The notes below the pieces were generated by a model, which searched no databases, had not been told where the DNA came from, and worked only from the letters and a program-made list of their open reading frames with translations. Below are positions 7,019-10,223 of a stretch of 10,223 bases of DNA, piece by piece. The stretch is from positions 1 through 10,223 of the forward strand of contig CAZNYF010000105.1 in the NCBI GenBank assembly GCA_964577195.1, read 5' to 3'. The first letter of the stretch is position 1; each line of letters starts with the position of its first letter. Origin of the DNA: HyVt-560 sp964577195 (GTDB taxonomy: Bacteria > Pseudomonadota > Gammaproteobacteria > UWMA-0217). The translations under genes and the position numbers were made by a program.

Positions 7019-8311
7019 CTACAAATCCCGGTGTGAGCCATCGCAGTACGGTGGATTTTTGGTGTGTTTACAGCCGCAAAGCCCGAATTTTTTTTCTTCT
7101 GTCACTTCAAAGGCGATGGGTTCAAACGTTGTTCCCTCATGTGCGCCATCACAAAAGGGTTGATCTTCTGAACGACCACAGCTGCACCAGTAATAGGTTT
7201 TCCCCGGTTCTAAATCCATTACATAGGGTTTTTTCTGCACAACAATCGGGTTAGCAAGGTGCGGAGGGATTTCTTCTTCCGGTGGTTTCTTTTGAACAGC
7301 ATCTTCTGTGAACTCGAAACTATCGAAAAACAACCTTTCTTCATTTAAGCCTTTCTCTAAAAAGGCTGCTTTGCCCGCATTAATCATTGGCGGAGGACCG
7401 CACATATAGACATCAAAACCGGATAAATCACTGTGGTGCTTCATGACTGTTTCATGCACCCAGCCAGTTTCTCCGGCCCAGTCGCCACCCTCTTTGGGCT
7501 CGGAAAGAACGGCAATAAAATTAATATTTTTATTTTCCTTGGCCCATTTTTCAGCAAGCTCCCGCATATATAAATCATCCTCTGAGCGGACCCCCCAAAA
7601 GAGATCTATTTTTCGATTAAACCCTGTGGAAACTTCTTGCTCTATCATCGCTTTGCATGGCCCAAAACCAGTACCACCAGCGACCATAATGATTGGGTTC
7701 ATCGTATCTTCTCGCAGATAAAATGAACCATGTGGCCCTTCTATTCTGAGCATCGCACGTTCTTCCATTTCATGAAAAACATGGTGGGTAAAATAACCGT
7801 CGGGTACTTCCCGAATATGCAGCGTTAAAAATTCATCATCGTGTGGCGGGTTGGCAATTGAAAAAGATCTTCTGCGTCCATCCTTTAATAAAATCTCAAT
7901 AAATTGTCCTGCCTGAAAGCGCATTCGCTCAGATGCAGGTAATTTCAGTTTGAGCAGCATCACGTCATGATTGAGTTTTGTTAAGGCCTCAACACGTGCC
8001 GGATAAATTTTAATTTGTGTGGCGACTTCTGCATCCATGACTTGAGCATTAATCACAAGATCGCTGAGCGGGTTCGCAGAACAAAAAAGTGTTTTATCGG
8101 CTGAAACGATCTCGTCTTTAATCGCCTGAGGCGTTCTACCAGGATATTCAACTTCTCCCTCAACCACTGTTCCGGCGCAGGTACCGCAGCTACCGTTACG
8201 GCAGCCATAGGCAAGCGTTATGCCCTGACGAAGTGCGGCATCTAACACTGATTCTCCGTCTTCGACTAGAAATTTTAGATCGCTGTCTTTTATTTTTACT
8301 CTGTAGGTCAT
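7019..8311 (-). CDS. Ferredoxin-FAD-NAD(P)H reductase fused to a double CDGSH iron-sulfur module
   Basis: This 430-residue protein has three parts. Residues 1-95 are a plant-type [2Fe-2S] ferredoxin domain (C37, C42, C45 in YGCRNGSCGTCAG, and C77). Residues 100-335 are a ferredoxin-NADP reductase-like module: FAD motif RRSFSIANP (148-151 = RSFS), NAD-binding AGGTGFGPCKAM (211-222) and CGPPPM (304-309). This layout is that of CDP-6-deoxy-delta-3,4-glucoseen reductase/Fre-type proteins. After a Pro/Glu-rich linker (340-355), residues 356-430 carry two CDGSH motifs: CSCGRSEDQPFCDGAH (C376, C378, C387, H391) and CGCKHTKNPPYCDGSH (C412, C414, C423, H427). Each should bind a [2Fe-2S] cluster through three Cys and one His. 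The module resembles a complete free-standing bacterial CDGSH protein joined to the reductase. The gene lies 116 bases after ubiD, as fre follows ubiD in E. coli, so electron or reduced-flavin supply to quinone metabolism is plausible but not shown. AAGAG six bases before the ATG is a weak ribosome site. Confidence 0.92.
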   Translation of the reverse strand: MTYRVKIKDSDLKFLVEDGESVLDAALRQGITLAYGCRNGSCGTCAGTVVEGEVEYPGRTPQAIKDEIVSADKTLFCSANPLSDLVINAQVMDAEVATQIKIYPARVEALTKLNHDVMLLKLKLPASERMRFQAGQFIEILLKDGRRRSFSIANPPHDDEFLTLHIREVPDGYFTHHVFHEMEERAMLRIEGPHGSFYLREDTMNPIIMVAGGTGFGPCKAMIEQEVSTGFNRKIDLFWGVRSEDDLYMRELAEKWAKENKNINFIAVLSEPKEGGDWAGETGWVHETVMKHHSDLSGFDVYMCGPPPMINAGKAAFLEKGLNEERLFFDSFEFTEDAVQKKPPEEEIPPHLANPIVVQKKPYVMDLEPGKTYYWCSCGRSEDQPFCDGAHEGTTFEPIAFEVTEEKKFGLCGCKHTKNPPYCDGSHRDL

Positions 8312-8345
8312 TTTGTTCTCTTTTTAGTATTTACTTGGTGGAGAA

Positions 8346-8363
8346 TATTCGTAAAGACGAATA
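8346..8363. repeat. Hairpin between ubiD and the reductase gene (proximal to the reductase)
   Basis: TATTCGT-AAAG-ACGAATA is a perfect 7-base stem with a four-base loop, 35 bases before the reductase start. No T-run follows on either strand, so it is not a typical terminator. It would lie in the leader of the reductase message. Confidence 0.45.
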
Positions 8364-8386
8364 AATCAGAGGTTCCTAACGAATGA

Positions 8387-8405
8387 AGATGCACGCAATG
8401 CATCT
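8387..8405. repeat. Hairpin between ubiD and the reductase gene (proximal to ubiD)
   Basis: AGATGCA-CGCAA-TGCATCT is a perfect 7-base stem with a five-base loop, 23 bases after the ubiD stop on the minus strand. Without a T-run it is more likely an mRNA 3'-end protecting or processing structure than a terminator. Confidence 0.45.
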
Positions 8406-8427
8406 AAGATTCCGATTCAATTGAATA

Positions 8428-9891
8428 TTAAATATCCAGTTCTTCCCATAATTCATCTACTTTCTTTTTGATGGCTTCATCCATCACAATCGGTTTACCC
8501 CATTCGCGATTGGTTTCTCCTGGCCATTTGTTGGTTGCATCCAGCCCCATTTTGGAACCGAGACCAGACACGGGAGAGGCAAAATCCAGATAATCAATCG
8601 GGGTATTTTCAATCAATAAGGTGTCGCGTGAAGGGTCCATGCGGGTAGTCATTGCCCAAATCACATCCTCCCATTTTCTAACATCAACATCATCATCCAC
8701 GACGATGACAAATTTGGTGTACATAAATTGTCTCAGAAATGACCATACACCCATCATTACCCGCTTGGCATGTCCGGCATATTGCTTTTTCATGCTAACC
8801 ACAGCAATGCGATAAGAACAGCCTTCAGGCGGTAAATAAAAATCCACAATTTCAGGGAACTGTTTTTGTAAAATCGGCACAAAAACTTCGTTTAATGCAA
8901 CGCCAAGTACCGCAGGCTCGTCTGGTGGTCTGCCGGTATAAGTCGAGTGATAAATGGGATCTTTACGCTGAGTAATTTTCTCGATTGTAAAAACAGGAAA
9001 ACTATCCACCTCATTATAGTAGCCGGTGTGATCACCAAACGGGCCTTCATCTGCCATATCATCGGGATAAATAAAACCTTCCAGAATAATTTCTGCTGAT
9101 GCCGGTGCTTGTAAATCACTCAACTGACATTGAATTAATTCAGTGCGCGAACCACGCAATAAGCCTGCAAACGCGTGTTCAGAAAGTGAATCAGGAATCG
9201 GTGTTACCGCTGCCAGAATCGTCGCCGGATCAGCGCCCAACGCAACGCTAATGGGAAAAGGCTCACCAGGATGAGCTTGCTGCCATTCCCGAAAATCCAG
9301 CGCACCGCCACGCTGCGCCAGCCACCGCATAATCACTTTGTTTTTACCGATCACTTGTTGACGATAAATACCCATATTCTGGCGCTTTTTATTTGGCCCC
9401 TTTGTCAGCACCAGGCCCCAGGTAATTAACGGCCCGGCATCTTCCGGCCAACAGGTTTGAATCGGATATTGTGATAAATCAATATCCTCTTTTTCGAGCA
9501 CCACAGCCTGGCAAGGCGCTCGCTTGACAACTTTAGGTGCCATATTCAGCACCTTTTTATAAATCGGCAAACTCTTCCAGGCGTCTTTAATTCCTTTGGG
9601 CGGATCAGGCTCTTTGAGCATCGCCAGTAGCTTGCCGACCTCGCGAAGGCTGTCTACGCCCTCCTCTCCCATCCCCAGCGCAACTCGCTTGGGCGTGCCG
9701 AATAAATTACCCAATACCGGCATACCAAAACCGGTCGGATTTTCAAACAGTAACGCAGGCCCTCCTGCGCGCAAGGTACGATCGCAGACTTCCGTCATTT
9801 CAAGATTCGGAGAAACCGGAGTTTTAATCCGCTTGAGTTCTCCCATGTCTTCCAATTGCTGTATAAAATCGCGCAGGTCTTTGTATTTCAT
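8428..9891 (-). CDS. ubiD: UbiD, 4-hydroxy-3-polyprenylbenzoate decarboxylase
   Basis: This 487-residue enzyme decarboxylates 4-hydroxy-3-polyprenylbenzoate in ubiquinone biosynthesis, using prenylated FMN made by UbiX. It aligns with E. coli UbiD (497 aa) without gaps over long stretches, starting from E. coli residue 4: MKYKDLRDFIQQLE, TLRAGGPALLFENP, GNLFGTPKRVALGMG, TGYYNEVDSFPVFT, HSTYTGRPPDEPAVLGVALN, SPVSGLGSKMGLDATNKWPG. Cofactor and metal residues are kept: N172, E238 and D287 correspond to E. coli N175, E241 and D290, with prFMN contacts at IYR (175-177), RWL (189-191) and RG (194-195). The C-terminus is a few residues shorter than in E. coli. The ATG has no evident Shine-Dalgarno; an extended -10-like TGGTAATAT about 35 bases upstream may be its promoter. 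It works on the inner face of the membrane within the Ubi pathway. The reductase follows on the same strand. Confidence 0.98.
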   Translation of the reverse strand: MKYKDLRDFIQQLEDMGELKRIKTPVSPNLEMTEVCDRTLRAGGPALLFENPTGFGMPVLGNLFGTPKRVALGMGEEGVDSLREVGKLLAMLKEPDPPKGIKDAWKSLPIYKKVLNMAPKVVKRAPCQAVVLEKEDIDLSQYPIQTCWPEDAGPLITWGLVLTKGPNKKRQNMGIYRQQVIGKNKVIMRWLAQRGGALDFREWQQAHPGEPFPISVALGADPATILAAVTPIPDSLSEHAFAGLLRGSRTELIQCQLSDLQAPASAEIILEGFIYPDDMADEGPFGDHTGYYNEVDSFPVFTIEKITQRKDPIYHSTYTGRPPDEPAVLGVALNEVFVPILQKQFPEIVDFYLPPEGCSYRIAVVSMKKQYAGHAKRVMMGVWSFLRQFMYTKFVIVVDDDVDVRKWEDVIWAMTTRMDPSRDTLLIENTPIDYLDFASPVSGLGSKMGLDATNKWPGETNREWGKPIVMDEAIKKKVDELWEELDI

Positions 9892-9990
9892 TCGAGTAGT
9901 TTCAGTCCGAAAGCGGCTAATATTACCACTCTATCAGGTCGTCATTGATGTGATTGTTGGGTTTTTCGAGGAAATCAGGGGGCTAACAAT

Positions 9991-10223
9991 TCATACCCCT
10001 TCAAACTGACCCACAGCCCGGCTAACCGTCATATAGTGAACGCCAAAATGCTCAGCAATGTTCGCCATGGTGTATGCGCCGCTAAGATACGCTTGCGCCA
10101 TAGCGATATTCCGGTCGGGAAAGTTTTGCTGGTACTCAGATAGAGATAAAGCCAGCGACCTTCGGTGAGCTTTGGAAACCTCGCGCAAAACGTCAGGCTT
10201 TTTCTCCTCCTGGTATTGCTTAA
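9991..10223 (-). CDS. C-terminal part of a REP-associated tyrosine transposase (RAYT/IS200-like) family protein, 5' end outside window
   Basis: The frame is open to the right edge, giving 76 residues and a stop. The sequence EVSKAHRRSLALSLSEY, then FPDRNIAMAQAYLSGAYTM, then ANIAEHFGVHYMTVSRAV resembles the C-terminal tail of a group of RAYT-like transposases, some wrongly named 'addiction module toxin RelE'. That tail ends in a small helix-turn-helix (IAEHFGVHYMTVSRAV). The catalytic HUH/Tyr domain would be upstream, beyond the window, so I cannot tell an intact transposase from an orphan C-terminal fragment. A TTG at 10188 could start a 65-residue protein, but homologous-looking sequence and a frame continuing to the edge favour a longer gene. 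It lies 99 bases upstream of ubiD on the same strand. Confidence 0.65.
   Translation of the reverse strand, partial: KQYQEEKKPDVLREVSKAHRRSLALSLSEYQQNFPDRNIAMAQAYLSGAYTMANIAEHFGVHYMTVSRAVGQFEGV

Noticed and set aside
8892..9119. Minus-strand 75-codon frame inside ubiD
   Set aside because: Shadow of ubiD, whose frame matches E. coli UbiD throughout this stretch.
9596..10009. Plus-strand 137-codon frame over the 5' part of ubiD
   Set aside because: Antisense shadow; Ser/Arg-rich composition, no ribosome site, and ubiD is certain here.
9991..10188. Stand-alone RelE-type toxin
   Set aside because: Similar proteins are sometimes named so, but the sequence is an HTH tail of transposase type and shows no RelE fold or partner antitoxin gene.

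Overview
The window looks like chromosomal DNA of a gammaproteobacterium of moderate G+C content. The main evidence is a UbiD that follows the E. coli enzyme almost residue for residue and is followed by a flavin/ferredoxin-type reductase, a gammaproteobacterial ubiD-reductase arrangement. There is no rRNA or tRNA to place the genus. Almost everything is on the minus strand; the only convincing plus-strand gene is a small ABM-like protein at 6505-6915.

Left part (1-3754, minus strand, transcription right to left): a compact cluster of ku, an exonuclease III-like EEP nuclease, a secreted Gly/Tyr/Asn/Pro-rich protein resembling sulfur globule proteins, and an outer-membrane Omp85 barrel with one visible POTRA-like domain. 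The last runs off the left edge, apparently only a few residues short of its C-terminus. The Omp85 gene has no ATG start and is best read from TTG at 1667. Spacings are 3, 54 and 23 bases, so read-through or translational coupling is likely.

Middle part (3755-6504): a REP-like element of two inverted 23-base hairpin units separates ku from ligD, which lies upstream on the same strand. LigD is complete (760 aa) with domain order polymerase - phosphoesterase - ligase, as in mycobacteria. Ku and LigD together give a full bacterial non-homologous end-joining pair, and the EEP nuclease translationally close to ku is a candidate end-processing partner. LigD is divergent from the ABM-like gene across a 228-base region that carries three copies of a CCYATAAG motif.

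Right part (6916-10223): a plus-strand terminator, then a reductase whose plant-type [2Fe-2S] ferredoxin, FAD and NAD domains are fused to a C-terminal pair of CDGSH iron-sulfur domains. Next comes ubiD (ubiquinone biosynthesis), with two hairpins between them, and at the right edge the C-terminal part of a RAYT/IS200-like transposase family protein ending in a helix-turn-helix. The reductase probably serves electron or flavin transfer linked to UbiD or quinone metabolism, but that is inferred from position. The most unusual items are the ferredoxin-reductase-CDGSH fusion, the ku-EEP coupling, the secreted low-complexity protein/Omp85 pair, and REP-like hairpins in the same window as a RAYT-type protein.
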